Positions 45,092 through 55,073 are shown, counted from the first letter of the stretch. The stretch is 64,000 nucleotides of DNA from an uncultured Desulfosarcina sp. (GCF_963668215.1 NZ_OY764190.1:1550001-1614000); one strand, 5' to 3'. Numbers and translations are program-made. The notes: generated from the sequence alone by a model not told the origin.

Positions 45092-47797
45092 TTAGTGGGC
45101 TTCGGCCCAGTTTTGCCCATATGCCATATTCACCTTCAGCGGCACGGCCAGATCCCACACCCCTTCCATTTCCTTGCGGACCAGTACCTGGGCGGCCTCG
45201 AGTTCGTCGGGCGGCACCTCGAAAATGATTTCGTCATGCACGGAAAGCAGCATGGCCGTCTGCATGCCCTTATTGTGCAGCGCCTGATTGACGTTGATCA
45301 TGGCCAGTTTGATCAAATCCGCGGCCGTGCCCTGGATGGGGGTGTTGATGGCCGTGCGTTCGGCGAACTGGCGCAGGTTGCGGTTGCTGCTGGTGATTTC
45401 CGGCAGCTGGCGGATGCGCCCCAGCAGGGTGCTGGTCTGGCGGCTTTCACGGGCGTCGGCAATGGTTTTGTCGATAAAAGCTTTAACCCCCTTGTAGCGC
45501 GCGAAATAGTTGTCGATGTAGGTCTGGGCCATCTTGTTGCCGATATCCAGTTCGCGGGACAGCCCATAGGCGCTCATGCCGTAGATGATGCCGAAGTTGA
45601 TGGCCTTGGCCTGCCGCCGCAGGTCGTCGGTGATCATCTGGGGAAAGACCTGGAAGACCTCGCATGCCGTGCGGGTATGAATGTCCTCATCCTCCTTGAA
45701 GGCCTGGATCAGGATGGGGTCGTCAGAGCAGTGGGCCAGAATGCGAAGCTCGATCTGGGAGTAGTCGGCCGAAAGGAAGTGCCAGCCCTCGCGGGGCACG
45801 AAGGCTTTCCGGATTTCACGTCCCTCTTCGGTGCGGATCGGGATGTTCTGCAGGTTGGGATCGCTGCTGCTCAACCGCCCCGTGGCGGCTACAGTCTGAT
45901 TGAAAGAGGTGTGGATGCGTCCGGTTTCGGGGTGGATCAGTTCCAAAAGCGCGTCGGCATAGGTGGATTTGAGCTTGGCCAGGGACCGGTGGCGCAGCAC
46001 CAGGGCCGGCAGTTCATGGCTGCGGGCCAGGGTGGTCAGCACCTCCACATCGGTGGAATACCCGGTCTTCTTCTTGGTCTTCTTCTGGACCGGCAGATTG
46101 AGCTTCTCGAAGAGAATATAGCCCAACTGCTGGGAAGAATTGATGTTGAATATTTCGCCGGCCACTTCGTGGATCTGCTTTTCCAGAAGGTTCAACTGGC
46201 CGGCAAAGGATTCGGACAGGTCGTGAAGACGGTCCCGGTCCACACACACGCCGGTCATTTCCATCTCCAGCAGAACAGGCAGCAGCGGCATCTCCACCGT
46301 TTTCATCAACTCGGTCAACTTGTTTTCTTCGAGCAGGGGAACAAAGATCTCATAGGCCGCCAGGGTGATGTCAGCATCTTCGCAGGCGTAAGGGACGGCT
46401 TTGTCCAGCATCACCTGGTCGAAGGTGACGGCGCTTTTGCCCTTGCCGGCCACATCGGCGTAGGCGATGTTCTTGTGCCCCAGGTAGTCCAAAGCGATCT
46501 GATCCAGTCCGTGGGCCCGCTTGCCCGGTGCGATCAGGTACGAGGCCACCATGGTGTCGAAGCCGACGCCGGCCAGCTCTGCCCCGTGACGGCGCAGAAC
46601 CATCCAGTCGTACTTGATGTTCTGGCCGATTTTCTCGATCCTGGAGTTGGAAAACACCGGTTGCAGCCTTTCCAGGACTGTGCTTAGAGAAAGCTGTTCG
46701 GGCGCCCCCAGATAATTGTGCCCCACCGGAATGTAAAAGGCTTCGGCGGATTGCAGGGAAAAAGAGAGCCCCACCAGTCGCGCCAGCATGGGATCCTGCG
46801 ACGTGGTTTCGGTGTCCAGGGCAAACCGTTCGGCCGCCTCCAGCCGCCTGACCAGGGCCTCCAGTGCTTCGGTGTCCATGATGGCCGTATACTGCCGTTC
46901 GGTCTTCTCCTCTTGGGAGGCATACTCTTTTTGCAGCTGCCGGAACTCCAGCTCGGCAAAAAGCTGCGTCAGCACCTGGTCGTCCGGTCCCCGGGCTTTC
47001 AGTGCATCCAGATCGAATTCGACGGGGGCGTGCCGGTCAATGGTCACCAGTTCCCGGCTCAGTTGGGCCTGCCCCTTGAAGTCGACCAGGTTTTCCTTCT
47101 GCTTTTTGCCGGAAATGGCGTCGATGTTCTCATAAACCCCGTCCATGCTGTCGAAGCTCTGGATCAGTTTGACCGCCGTCTTCTGGCCGATGCCCGGAAC
47201 ACCGGGGATGTTGTCCGAGTTGTCTCCGGACAGCCCCATGACGTCGATCATCTGCCGGGGCTCCAGTCCGAAAGAATCACGGATGGCGGCCGGATCGAGC
47301 ACCTTGTCTTTCATGGGGTCCCAGATGGTGCACTGGTCGGTGACCAGCTGCATGAAATCCTTGTCTCCGGTGACCATGACGACCCGCAACCCGTCGTCTT
47401 CCGCCCGGCGGGCCAGGGTTCCGATAAGGTCGTCGGCCTCGTAGCCCTGCATTTCGAAAACGGGGATGTTGAACGCCTCGGTGACCTTATGGATCCACGG
47501 CAGCTGCTGCACCAGATCGTCGGGCATGGGCGGCCGATTGGCCTTGTACTCCGCATAGCGTTCATGGCGGAAGGTGGGGCCCTTGGCATCGAAAAACATG
47601 GCCACGTATGCGGGAGAACGGTCCTGCATCAGCTTGATCAGCATGCGGGTGAACCCGAAAGTGGCGTTGGTGGGCAGGCCGCGGCTGTTGGTCAGCCCGC
47701 GCACCGCGTGATAAGCCCTGTAAATGTAAGCGCTGCCGTCGATCAGATACAGCGTCGGCTGATCGGCTTTCCGATTGGTCTGCAATTGAGTTGACAC
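45092..47797 (-). CDS. polA: DNA polymerase I
   Basis: The 901-residue enzyme has the 5' nuclease (about 1-280), 3'-5' exonuclease (about 310-500) and polymerase (about 520-901) domains. Proofreading motifs look intact: L-D-T-E-T, G-Q-N-I-K-Y-D-W and Y-A-C-E-D-A-D. The polymerase active site shows D-Y-S-Q-I-E-L-R and H-D-E-I. It starts at GTG with AGGAG eight bases upstream. A possible promoter is TTGTTG (47871-47866), 17 bases, TACGAT (47848-47843). Confidence 0.96.
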   Translation of the reverse strand: MSTQLQTNRKADQPTLYLIDGSAYIYRAYHAVRGLTNSRGLPTNATFGFTRMLIKLMQDRSPAYVAMFFDAKGPTFRHERYAEYKANRPPMPDDLVQQLPWIHKVTEAFNIPVFEMQGYEADDLIGTLARRAEDDGLRVVMVTGDKDFMQLVTDQCTIWDPMKDKVLDPAAIRDSFGLEPRQMIDVMGLSGDNSDNIPGVPGIGQKTAVKLIQSFDSMDGVYENIDAISGKKQKENLVDFKGQAQLSRELVTIDRHAPVEFDLDALKARGPDDQVLTQLFAELEFRQLQKEYASQEEKTERQYTAIMDTEALEALVRRLEAAERFALDTETTSQDPMLARLVGLSFSLQSAEAFYIPVGHNYLGAPEQLSLSTVLERLQPVFSNSRIEKIGQNIKYDWMVLRRHGAELAGVGFDTMVASYLIAPGKRAHGLDQIALDYLGHKNIAYADVAGKGKSAVTFDQVMLDKAVPYACEDADITLAAYEIFVPLLEENKLTELMKTVEMPLLPVLLEMEMTGVCVDRDRLHDLSESFAGQLNLLEKQIHEVAGEIFNINSSQQLGYILFEKLNLPVQKKTKKKTGYSTDVEVLTTLARSHELPALVLRHRSLAKLKSTYADALLELIHPETGRIHTSFNQTVAATGRLSSSDPNLQNIPIRTEEGREIRKAFVPREGWHFLSADYSQIELRILAHCSDDPILIQAFKEDEDIHTRTACEVFQVFPQMITDDLRRQAKAINFGIIYGMSAYGLSRELDIGNKMAQTYIDNYFARYKGVKAFIDKTIADARESRQTSTLLGRIRQLPEITSSNRNLRQFAERTAINTPIQGTAADLIKLAMINVNQALHNKGMQTAMLLSVHDEIIFEVPPDELEAAQVLVRKEMEGVWDLAVPLKVNMAYGQNWAEAH

Positions 47798-47896
47798 GAA
47801 ATGACTCCTGAATTAGGTAGTGACCTTCGCTGGAACAGGGGCATCGTAGCATCAACCGGAAAAAACAACAAGACTTCAACCAGTTAGCGATTCACA

Positions 47897-48121
47897 ATGA
47901 CCGATACGGAAAACCGGACTGAACGTCGGAGTCGGCGACGCCGCAAAGCCCCCCGGATTTGCCACTGCTGCGGGAAAACCGTCCCTTTCTGCTGGACCTG
48001 CCGCTGCGGCTTCATGATGTGCCAGGACTGTATGAATGAAAATGTGTGGGGAATGTCCTGCAACGGAATTACCTGGCAGTGTCCGGACTGTGGAGGGCAG
48101 AATGGATTTGGAAATCAATAA
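47897..48121 (+). CDS. Small zinc-ribbon-like protein
   Basis: The 74-residue protein has a very basic start (R-R-S-R-R-R-R-K) and eight or more cysteines in C-H-C-C, C-W-T-C-R-C, C-Q-D-C, and C-P-D-C patterns, suggesting two zinc-binding knuckles. The family is not recognised. The DMT transporter starts right after its stop (TAAATG), so they share an mRNA. It may bind nucleic acid, but this is only inferred from charge and cysteines. Confidence 0.72.
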   Translation: MTDTENRTERRSRRRRKAPRICHCCGKTVPFCWTCRCGFMMCQDCMNENVWGMSCNGITWQCPDCGGQNGFGNQ

Positions 48122-49027
48122 ATGACCGTAAAAAAATACATCCAATCCGACCTGCTTCTTCTGCTCTGCGGCACTATCTGGGGCTTCGCCTTCGTGGCCC
48201 AACGCCTGGGCATGGACCATGTAGGCCCGTTTACCTTCAACGGCATCCGCTTTTTCCTTGGCGCCATGGTGCTGGTGCCCTTCATTTGCCGTAGGCGCAA
48301 ACCAAACCAAGAGCAGCAGATCCAGAACAAAGGATTGATGGTTTACGGGGCACTGGCGGGGCTGGCGATCTTCGCCGGCGCCTCCCTGCAGCAGGTCGGT
48401 CTGGTTTATACCACCGCCGGAAAGGCCGGGTTCATCACCGGACTGTACGTGGTCATCGTTCCCATCATGGGACTGCTTTGGGGCCAGCGAACCAACCTGG
48501 GCACCTGGGGCGGCGCCTTGATTGCCGCCGTGGGTATGTACCTTCTGAGCGTCAACGAAGACTTTCGGATCTCTTTCGGGGATCTGCTGGAATTGATCGG
48601 CGCCTTCATGTGGGCCAGCCACATTCATCTCATCGGCTGGGCCTCCCCGAAAACCGATTCCCTGCGCCTGGCTTTCGTCCAGTTCATGTTCTGTTCCGGG
48701 GCCAGCCTGCTGACGGCAGTGGCCATCGAAACCATTCGCATGGACGATATCATCGCCGCAGCGCTGCCCATTTTTTACGGCGGCGCCCTTTCCGTGGGCG
48801 TGGCCTACACCCTTCAGGTGGTTGGCCAACGGCGCGCCCATCCGGCCCATGCCGCCATTTTGCTCAGTCTTGAAGCCGTGTTTGCCGCGGTTGGGGGCTG
48901 GTTGATCTTAGGGGAAGTAATGTCTGGCAGGGGGCTTTTGGGGTGCGCGTTGATGCTTTCCGGGATGCTGCTTTCTCAACTCTACGGGCTGGTGAATAAA
49001 AAGGGGCACCAACCCGGTGTGTCGTAG
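48122..49027 (+). CDS. EamA/DMT-family transporter
   Basis: The 301-residue protein has ten predicted membrane segments in two EamA halves; the first opens L-L-L-L-C-G-T-I-W-G-F-A-F-V-A-Q-R and the second includes S-L-E-A-V-F-A-A-V-G-G-W. Members move amino acids, nucleosides or other metabolites, usually outward. It starts directly after the zinc-ribbon gene. Confidence 0.9.
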   Translation: MTVKKYIQSDLLLLLCGTIWGFAFVAQRLGMDHVGPFTFNGIRFFLGAMVLVPFICRRRKPNQEQQIQNKGLMVYGALAGLAIFAGASLQQVGLVYTTAGKAGFITGLYVVIVPIMGLLWGQRTNLGTWGGALIAAVGMYLLSVNEDFRISFGDLLELIGAFMWASHIHLIGWASPKTDSLRLAFVQFMFCSGASLLTAVAIETIRMDDIIAAALPIFYGGALSVGVAYTLQVVGQRRAHPAHAAILLSLEAVFAAVGGWLILGEVMSGRGLLGCALMLSGMLLSQLYGLVNKKGHQPGVS

Positions 49028-49039
49028 ATATTCAAAGAA

Positions 49040-49651
49040 TTAGGCCATGACATTCAATGCCTGACCGGTCGTGTCGCTCTGGTACGGCCGTCTGGCCGTC
49101 GAGGCCTGCAGGGAATCAACATCTTGCCGTTCGTTTTGTTCTTCCGATCGCTCCGCATTTTCCAGCTTTACTTTTTCCTGCCGCGCCCGGGCTTCGATCT
49201 GACCGGCCCGGGCCGCAACGGCCCGGTCAGTGCCCGAGGGCTCTGCCGGTGCCAGGGCCGCCCGCTTCACCTGCTGCATTTTGCGGATGGTCTGGTCCGG
49301 ATCGTTTTCCGCCGAGGTATCGATCTTGACTTCGCCGCCCACGGCGTAGATTTTCCCGTCCGGCCCCCGTGTAAAGGTAAAACTGGCGCCGCCCTGCACG
49401 ACCCCGGCTCCGGCTGCCATGTGAGCCCGTTCGTGAGCCCGGACCTCCCGGTCACGCCGTTTCAAGCGCTGGACCTCCCGCTCTTCGCTTTCGGTCAACG
49501 TCGGATCGCCGAGGGTTTTCACTTTTTGGTCGGACGGCTCTGCAACGGATTCAACAGACACATCGGTCCGGCTGGACGGCTGGCCGTTTGAAACCCCAAC
49601 CGCCCTTATAGGGGAAAGTGCCGAGAACGAATTGTTAATACTTCCGATCAT
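49040..49651 (-). CDS. Putative metalloprotease of the SprA/CJM1_0395 family
   Basis: The 203-residue protein contains R-A-H-E-R-A-H-M, an HExxH zinc motif, followed by [13 protein letters not shown], both characteristic of the SprA-related family. The N- and C-terminal parts are low-complexity and polar. No signal peptide is seen. The role of the family is unclear. The next gene downstream on the plus strand is convergent. Confidence 0.83.
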   Translation of the reverse strand: MIGSINNSFSALSPIRAVGVSNGQPSSRTDVSVESVAEPSDQKVKTLGDPTLTESEEREVQRLKRRDREVRAHERAHMAAGAGVVQGGASFTFTRGPDGKIYAVGGEVKIDTSAENDPDQTIRKMQQVKRAALAPAEPSGTDRAVAARAGQIEARARQEKVKLENAERSEEQNERQDVDSLQASTARRPYQSDTTGQALNVMA

Positions 49652-49689
49652 GCCCCGTTTTTATCCGATGTCTTCCCGCTTCGGACCCG

Positions 49690-50343
49690 TCAGCCGATGG
49701 CACTGCAAATCGCCGCTGCTGCTGAATCGACGGAAAGGGTTCCTGTATTCAATACCATATCATAGTTCGCCGGGTCACTGATGTCACTATAAAAATACTT
49801 CCGGATGAAGGCCTTGCGGTCGGATTCGGTGTGCAGGACCCGTTTTCTGGCTTCCTGCTTGGAAATGCCATAGGCTTCCGCCACACAGGCGACCCGTTTT
49901 TCAAAGGGGGCGATAATCCGCACCCGAAAGCGGTTTTCCGGCGGCAGTACAAAGTTGGCGCCCCGGCCGACAATAATGGCCCGTCCATGCCGCCCGATGG
50001 TGCCGATTACTTTCATCATCATGCCGGCGTATTCATCCGGCCAGAGATGACGGTCGCTGATGGCCGCCGAAACCCAGTCTTCCAGCATGGATACGCCTCT
50101 TTCGTCCAGCGTACGGATCACCCGTGTACTGGTATCGGCATTTTCGGCCATGGCATTGATCAGCTTCTGATGGAATACGTCCAGACCGAGTCGCTCGGCC
50201 ACCGCCCTGGCCACAAACTTTCCCCCGCTGCCCGGTTCCCGCGAAAGGGTGATCACCGGAAGGGGCCTGGCCTCGCTTTTTCCCTTTCTGAGAATCTCCC
50301 ATCGCCGAACCTGTTCTTCGATGAGTTGATGAATTGCTTTCAT
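49690..50343 (-). CDS. Cytidylate-kinase-like protein
   Basis: The 217-residue protein has a P-loop-like L-S-R-E-P-G-S-G-G-K near residue 35 and the family stretch V-G-R-G-A-N-F-V-L near 130. Cytidylate-kinase-like proteins share the nucleoside-kinase fold; their substrates are mostly unknown. The ATG at 50343 has AAGGAGG upstream and is preferred over 50397. The 480 bases upstream (50344-50826) show no other gene. Confidence 0.83.
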   Translation of the reverse strand: MKAIHQLIEEQVRRWEILRKGKSEARPLPVITLSREPGSGGKFVARAVAERLGLDVFHQKLINAMAENADTSTRVIRTLDERGVSMLEDWVSAAISDRHLWPDEYAGMMMKVIGTIGRHGRAIIVGRGANFVLPPENRFRVRIIAPFEKRVACVAEAYGISKQEARKRVLHTESDRKAFIRKYFYSDISDPANYDMVLNTGTLSVDSAAAAICSAIG

Positions 50344-50767
50344 GGCGCCTCCTTTTAACCGTGGGTTAACGCCGGAACTCATTTCGCCCGATGGCAATTA
50401 TCGGTCAGCAAACGGGAAAAAGAATTTTTTGAGCAGTGGAAGCGATAAAGATGCGATAGTTGAACGTGTGGGTGGAACGGAGAGCGTTGGAACAAAGCGG
50501 CGGAAGAAAAGCGTGCGCTTCAATGGCACCGGGCAAATCCCTTGCCGATAGTGAAAGTGTATTCAAGAAGCGCTGCGGTGTCAAGCCAGCAGTAGTACAC
50601 TTGACACGGCTATTTGTAAAAATTCAGACTCCAACTGGCGCATTAAACATATATTCTAAAATGCTTGGCGATTGTGGTTCTAACAGTTGTTGTTGAAGTG
50701 CTTCCAAATCTCCATAATGGACTGTAATCACGCCCTTCACTTCAATTACATGGCAATTTATAACGAG

Positions 50768-50799
50768 AAGGCCAACCCCAAAACATGGTGGTTGGCCTT
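50768..50799 (-). terminator. Hairpin downstream of the ALDH7-type gene
   Basis: AAGGCCAACC (50768-50777) and GGTTGGCCTT (50790-50799) form a 10-base-pair stem about 28 bases past the aldehyde dehydrogenase stop. The U-run is weak on the minus strand and short on the plus strand, so termination may be partial. Confidence 0.5.
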
Positions 50800-50826
50800 T
50801 CTGTACAAAAATTTTAATATGGGTCG

Positions 50827-52365
50827 TCAGATGTCGAATTCGATTCCCTGGGCCAAGGGCAGGTCGCGTCCGTAATTAATCGTGTTGGTCTGCCGGCGCA
50901 TGTAACCCTTCCAGGCATCGGAGCCCGATTCCCGACCGCCGCCGGTCTCTTTTTCGCCGCCGAAGGCCCCGCCGATCTCGGCGCCGGAAGTGCCGATGTT
51001 GACATTGGCGATGCCGCAGTCCGAGCCGGCGGCAGAGAGGAATTGTTCGGTCTCGCGGATGTCGTTGGAAAAGATGGCCGACGACAATCCCTGGGGCACG
51101 TCGTTGTGGATCGCGATGGCTTCGGAAACATCGCCGCTGTAACGGATCAGGTAGAGAATCGGGGCGAAGGTCTCCGACTGGACAATGGGGTAGTCGTTTT
51201 GCACTTCACACAAGGTGGGCTGAACATAGCAGCCTGACGCGTACTCGTCTCCCTCCAGCACCTTTCCGCCGTAAAGGATCTTTCCGCCCTGTTCGGTTAC
51301 CTGTTCCAATGCCTGCCGGTATTGCTCCACGGCCCCTTTGTCGATCAGCGGCCCCATATGGTTTTTCGGATCCAAGGGGTCGCCGATATAGATGCTTTCA
51401 TAAGCCTTGGCCAAAGATCCGGCAACCTTGTCGTAAATGGAATCGTGCACGATCACCCGGCGGGTGGAGGTGCAGCGTTGACCGGCGGTTCCCACGGCGC
51501 CGAAAACGATGGCCGTGACCGCCATGGCTAAATCCGCGGAAGGTGTTACGATGATGGCGTTGTTGCCCCCCAGTTCCAGGATGGTCCGTCCGAAGCGAGC
51601 GGAAACCACCTGGGCGGCATGCTGCCCGACCCGGGTAGAGCCGGTAAGGGAAACCAGCGGAATCCGCCGGTCATTCAAAAGGTTTTCGCCCACGGCCCGC
51701 CCGCTGCCGACCACCAGGGAAAACAACCCTTCGGGAACTACATCGGCATTATCCTTGATCACATCGGCAAGGATATGCTGCACAGCGATGGCTGACAGGG
51801 GAGATTTGGACGACGGCTTCCAAAGGACGGCGTCGCCGCACACCGCTGCCAGGGAGGCATTCCATGACCAGGGGGCCACCGGAAAATTGAAGGCGGTAAC
51901 CACACCCACCACCCCCAGCGGATGGTACTGGTCGTACATCCGATGCTCCGGGCGCTCCGAATGCATGGTAAACCCGTAGAGCTGTCTGGATTGCCCCACG
52001 GCAAAGTCGCAAATATCGATCATCTCCTGGACTTCGCCCTTGCCTTCCGGAAGGGATTTTCCGGTTTCGTAGGAGACCAACGCGCCGAGGGCATCTTTGT
52101 AAACCCGAAGCTGGTTGCTGATCTGGCGAACGATCTCGCCCCGTTTGGGGGCCGGAACCAACCGCCATTTCAAAAACGCCTGGTGCGCCTTTTCGACGAC
52201 TTTTTCGTATGCGGCTTCCGTAGCGGTCAGCACCCGGGCAATGCGCTTGCCATCGGCCGGAGAAAATACCTCTAGCGGCGGCCCGCTCTCTCCTTCCAGC
52301 CAGTCCTGTCCCGTGGAGACTCCTTGGTTTTCCTTTTCGATACGCAGCGTCCTTAAAAACTCCAT
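50827..52365 (-). CDS. Aldehyde dehydrogenase, ALDH7 (aminoadipate-semialdehyde) type
   Basis: The 512-residue enzyme matches ALDH7/antiquitin: F-N-F-P-V-A-P-W-S-W-N, the catalytic glutamate in L-E-L-G-G-N-N, the nucleophile in G-T-A-G-Q-R-C-T-S and the C-terminal E-K-E-T-G-G-G-R-E-S-G-S. Relatives oxidise alpha-aminoadipate semialdehyde in lysine degradation, and some act on other aldehydes. It is 94 bases downstream of the pruA-type gene, so both may be induced together. Confidence 0.9.
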   Translation of the reverse strand: MEFLRTLRIEKENQGVSTGQDWLEGESGPPLEVFSPADGKRIARVLTATEAAYEKVVEKAHQAFLKWRLVPAPKRGEIVRQISNQLRVYKDALGALVSYETGKSLPEGKGEVQEMIDICDFAVGQSRQLYGFTMHSERPEHRMYDQYHPLGVVGVVTAFNFPVAPWSWNASLAAVCGDAVLWKPSSKSPLSAIAVQHILADVIKDNADVVPEGLFSLVVGSGRAVGENLLNDRRIPLVSLTGSTRVGQHAAQVVSARFGRTILELGGNNAIIVTPSADLAMAVTAIVFGAVGTAGQRCTSTRRVIVHDSIYDKVAGSLAKAYESIYIGDPLDPKNHMGPLIDKGAVEQYRQALEQVTEQGGKILYGGKVLEGDEYASGCYVQPTLCEVQNDYPIVQSETFAPILYLIRYSGDVSEAIAIHNDVPQGLSSAIFSNDIRETEQFLSAAGSDCGIANVNIGTSGAEIGGAFGGEKETGGGRESGSDAWKGYMRRQTNTINYGRDLPLAQGIEFDI

Positions 52366-52459
52366 TCTCGACTCCTGAAAGCTCTTCCTGAATATTTATA
52401 AATAATCGTTGCCGAAACGCTTCGACAATCGACGGCCATCCAACGGTTACGCAGGAGTA

Positions 52460-54091
52460 TTACGCTTCCTCCATATAGGGGTAGCGGTAGTCCGTGGGCG
52501 GCAGATAATTCTCCTTGATGGTTCGGGGGCTGACCCATCGGTAGAGGTTCATGATGCTTCCCGCCTTGTCATTGGTTCCTGAGGCCCGGGCGCCGCCAAA
52601 GGGCTGCCTTCCCACTACAGAACCGGTGGGTTTGTCATTGATGTAAAAATTGCCGGCGGCATTCACCAGTTTTCGTCTGGCCAGGGCAACGGCCGAGCGC
52701 TCTTTTGCAAAGACGGCCCCGGTGAGGCCGTAGGGAGAGGTTTTGTCGCACAGGTCCAACATTTCCTCATAGTCCTGGTCCGCGTAAACATAGATGGTCA
52801 GCACGGGCCCGAAAAGCTCCTCTTCCATCGTCCTGAAATGGGGATCGGTAGTTACGATCACCGTGGGATCGATAAAAAAGCCCATACTGTCGTCATAGCT
52901 GCCTCCGGCGACGATTTCTGCCGCGTCATGCGCCTTGGCATAGTCGATGGCTGCGGTGATCGTATCAAAGGCGCTGCGATCAATCACGGCGTTGACAAAA
53001 TTGGAAAAATCCTCCGGCGACCCCACCTTGATGGTCGCCATGGTGGCCAGCAGCTTTTCTTTGATGCCGGGCCATAGCGATTCGGGGATGTAGGCCCGGG
53101 AAGCCGCGGAGCATTTCTGCCCCTGGTACTCGAACGCCCCACGGACAAGGCCCGCAACCACCGCGTCGCTGTCGGCGCTGGGATGTACGCAAACAAAATC
53201 CTTGCCTCCGGTCTCGCCCACGATACGTGGATAACTCCGGTATCGGCTCAAGTTTTCGGCCACTTTTTTCCACAATCCCTGGAAAACCGCCGTGGAACCG
53301 GTAAAATGAATGCCGGCCAGGTTCGGGCTGGCCAGTACGGGGTTGCCCACCTGGGAACCGGAGCCGGGCAGAAAATTGATCACGCCGGGCGGCAAACCGG
53401 CTTCCATGAAAATCTCCATGAGCATCCAGGCTGAATAAACGGCCGTGGAAGCCGGTTTCCACAGCACGGTGTTGCCCATCATGGCCGGCGCCGAGGGCAG
53501 GTTTCCGGCAATCGCCGTAAAATTGAACGGGGTGACGGCAAAAACAAAGCCCTCCAAGGGCCGGTATTCCATCTGGTTCCATTCGGCCGGCCCTGAACCG
53601 GGCTGCTGACGGTAAATCTGGGTGGCGTAATAGGCATTGAACCGCAAAAAATCGATGATTTCGCAGGCGGCATCGATTTCCGCCTGAAATACGTTCTTCC
53701 CTTGGCCGAGCATGGTGGCCGCGTTGAGGGCCATACGTCGCGGACCGGCAATGAGATCGGCCGCTTTGGAAAATATGGCCAGCCGGTCTTGCCAGTCCAT
53801 GGCCGCCCATTGTTCCGCCGCCGCGGCACTGGCTTCGATGGCCATGTTGACCTCTTTTTCGCCTGCCTGATGAAAGACGCCCAACTGATGGGTGTGGTCG
53901 TGGGGAATGGCACAGCGTCCCAGGTTCCCGGTTTTAAAGGGCTTGCCGCCAATGATCAGGGGGATCTCCACTTCCGTGGCTTTCAGCCGCTGCAATTCGT
54001 CTTTGACCCGTTTGCGTTCTTCGCTTCCCGGCCGGTATTGGTAAACGGGCTCGTTGGCAGGCGGATCTATCGCAAGGATTCCATTGGTCAT
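52460..54091 (-). CDS. pruA: L-glutamate gamma-semialdehyde (1-pyrroline-5-carboxylate) dehydrogenase
   Basis: The 543-residue enzyme converts glutamate semialdehyde to glutamate, the last step of proline or ornithine breakdown. It has the P5CDH features V-T-P-F-N-F-T-A-I, E-T-G-G-K-D, Q-G-Q-K-C-S-A with the catalytic cysteine, and N-D-K-P-T-G-S-V-V-G-R-Q-P-F-G-G. No proline dehydrogenase gene is in the window. The upstream 700 bases contain repeats and terminators but no other gene. Confidence 0.93.
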   Translation of the reverse strand: MTNGILAIDPPANEPVYQYRPGSEERKRVKDELQRLKATEVEIPLIIGGKPFKTGNLGRCAIPHDHTHQLGVFHQAGEKEVNMAIEASAAAAEQWAAMDWQDRLAIFSKAADLIAGPRRMALNAATMLGQGKNVFQAEIDAACEIIDFLRFNAYYATQIYRQQPGSGPAEWNQMEYRPLEGFVFAVTPFNFTAIAGNLPSAPAMMGNTVLWKPASTAVYSAWMLMEIFMEAGLPPGVINFLPGSGSQVGNPVLASPNLAGIHFTGSTAVFQGLWKKVAENLSRYRSYPRIVGETGGKDFVCVHPSADSDAVVAGLVRGAFEYQGQKCSAASRAYIPESLWPGIKEKLLATMATIKVGSPEDFSNFVNAVIDRSAFDTITAAIDYAKAHDAAEIVAGGSYDDSMGFFIDPTVIVTTDPHFRTMEEELFGPVLTIYVYADQDYEEMLDLCDKTSPYGLTGAVFAKERSAVALARRKLVNAAGNFYINDKPTGSVVGRQPFGGARASGTNDKAGSIMNLYRWVSPRTIKENYLPPTDYRYPYMEEA

Positions 54092-54330
54092 GATACACTC
54101 CCTTTTCTATTCGGTTTAAGTTTGCAGCCAGCCTGTCCTATTGGGATGCACAAAAAGGCAACGACCCGGTATCGGGTCGTTCTTGGGCCTCTTTTTCGTC
54201 TGGTACAAGCATCGAACTTTGAATCCAAAGGTCAACAGTTACGTCTATACTAATTATGACATAACGAATGTCAAAAAACCACCTTTGGATTTATTTACAC
54301 GGTTTTCAGGATGCCATAAATGTTCGGGTA

Positions 54331-54430
54331 TCTATAAAGAGCCCCAGTTCTTGTTCCCATGCTCTGCATGGGAACCCATCGCCCGATATACCGTCGAATT
54401 GTGCTCCCATGCAGAGCATAGGAGCAAGGT
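54331..54430 (+). repeat. REP-like double-hairpin element, copy A
   Basis: The element runs from TCTATAAAG (54331) to GGAGCAAGGT (54430). It holds two hairpins, GTTCCCATG-N5-CATGGGAAC (54353-54375) and GCTCCCATG-N5-CATAGGAGC (54403-54425), whose loops are reverse complements. Hence the element is itself an inverted pair, as in REP doublets. Copy B lies at 60986-61068 in the opposite orientation. Confidence 0.8.
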
Positions 54431-54521
54431 GATCAATCGGCTTGAGTATGTATAAGCGGATAAGAAAAAATATACCCGTTCACGGGGTTGAAATGCCTAA
54501 TGTGCTGCAACTGCCTGACCA

Positions 54522-54630
54522 GTAAGCGTTCACAGGGTGCCGCAGATGTGAGGCGCCGGGCACGCCGACGTATTGGTCATACTTCAAGTGCCCGGGAACA
54601 AAGCAGATGCGGTACCCTGTGAACGCTTAC
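54522..54630 (+). repeat. Long perfect-armed hairpin element in the pruA upstream gap
   Basis: Arms GTAAGCGTTCACAGGGT... (54522-54543) and ...ACCCTGTGAACGCTTAC (54609-54630) pair over 22 bases with one mismatch. A second stem CCGGGCAC/GTGCCCGG (54556-54563, 54588-54595) and a central GTAT/ATAC follow inside. It resembles the other long hairpins in size but shares no clear core sequence with them. Confidence 0.78.
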
Positions 54631-54631
54631 G

Positions 54632-54681
54632 AAAAAATGGCGGGGAGGGCAGCATACCGGCCACCCTCCCCGCCATTTTTT
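54632..54681 (-). terminator. Strong bidirectional terminator
   Basis: An 18-base-pair perfect stem runs from AAAAAATGGCGGGGAGGG (54632-54649) to its complement (54664-54681), with A and T runs on both sides. It follows the minus-strand 93-residue protein gene and would also stop plus-strand transcription. Confidence 0.88.
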
Positions 54682-54791
54682 CTTTTTACAACCCTGTCTG
54701 CATCCGGTCGGGGTCCTTCCCGGGTGCAGACTACCTTTTTACGAACGGCGAAGGCCCAACTTTGCCCTTGAAGCCGAACGCCGTTTCAGTC

Positions 54792-55073
54792 CTATTCGGT
54801 CACTTCCTCCATCGATAACACATTGATCACTTTTACATTTTCTTTTTCAGCAATCGTTCCGGTCACCTTGACCTTCTTGCCGATCATCTCAGGGGCCTTG
54901 TCGCTCCCTTCCAGTACGTATGTGCTGTCGGCGGCATCAAGAACGATGATTTCTCCCTTTTCCGCCACGGTGCCAGTAATGCTGTCCGCTGCCATCGCAA
55001 TTCCGGTGAGCGTCAAAACCATGAGCATGGCGCCAACTAGACCGACGGCAATTGTTTTTCCTGTGATTTTCAT
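54792..55073 (-). CDS. Small exported protein, OB-fold-like
   Basis: The 93-residue precursor has a signal peptide ending near I-A-M-A-A-D and a mature part of about 64 residues with repeated short beta strands (S-I-T-G-T-V-A-E-K-G-E-I-I-V, then K-V-K-V-T-G-T-I-A-E-K-E-N). The pattern suggests a small OB-like or barrel fold. Function unknown. AGGAGGG precedes the ATG. The leader (55121-55140) contains a GGGAGGC/GCCTCCC stem. It is closed by the strong terminator at 54632-54681. Confidence 0.72.
   Translation of the reverse strand: MKITGKTIAVGLVGAMLMVLTLTGIAMAADSITGTVAEKGEIIVLDAADSTYVLEGSDKAPEMIGKKVKVTGTIAEKENVKVINVLSMEEVTE

Noticed and set aside
45095..46687. Long plus-strand open frame (530 codons) opposite polA
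   Set aside because: Same reason: polA is certain and the antisense product has no recognisable features.
54573..54818. Short open frame in the 54-kb gap
   Set aside because: It runs through the long hairpin and the terminator, which explain the sequence better.
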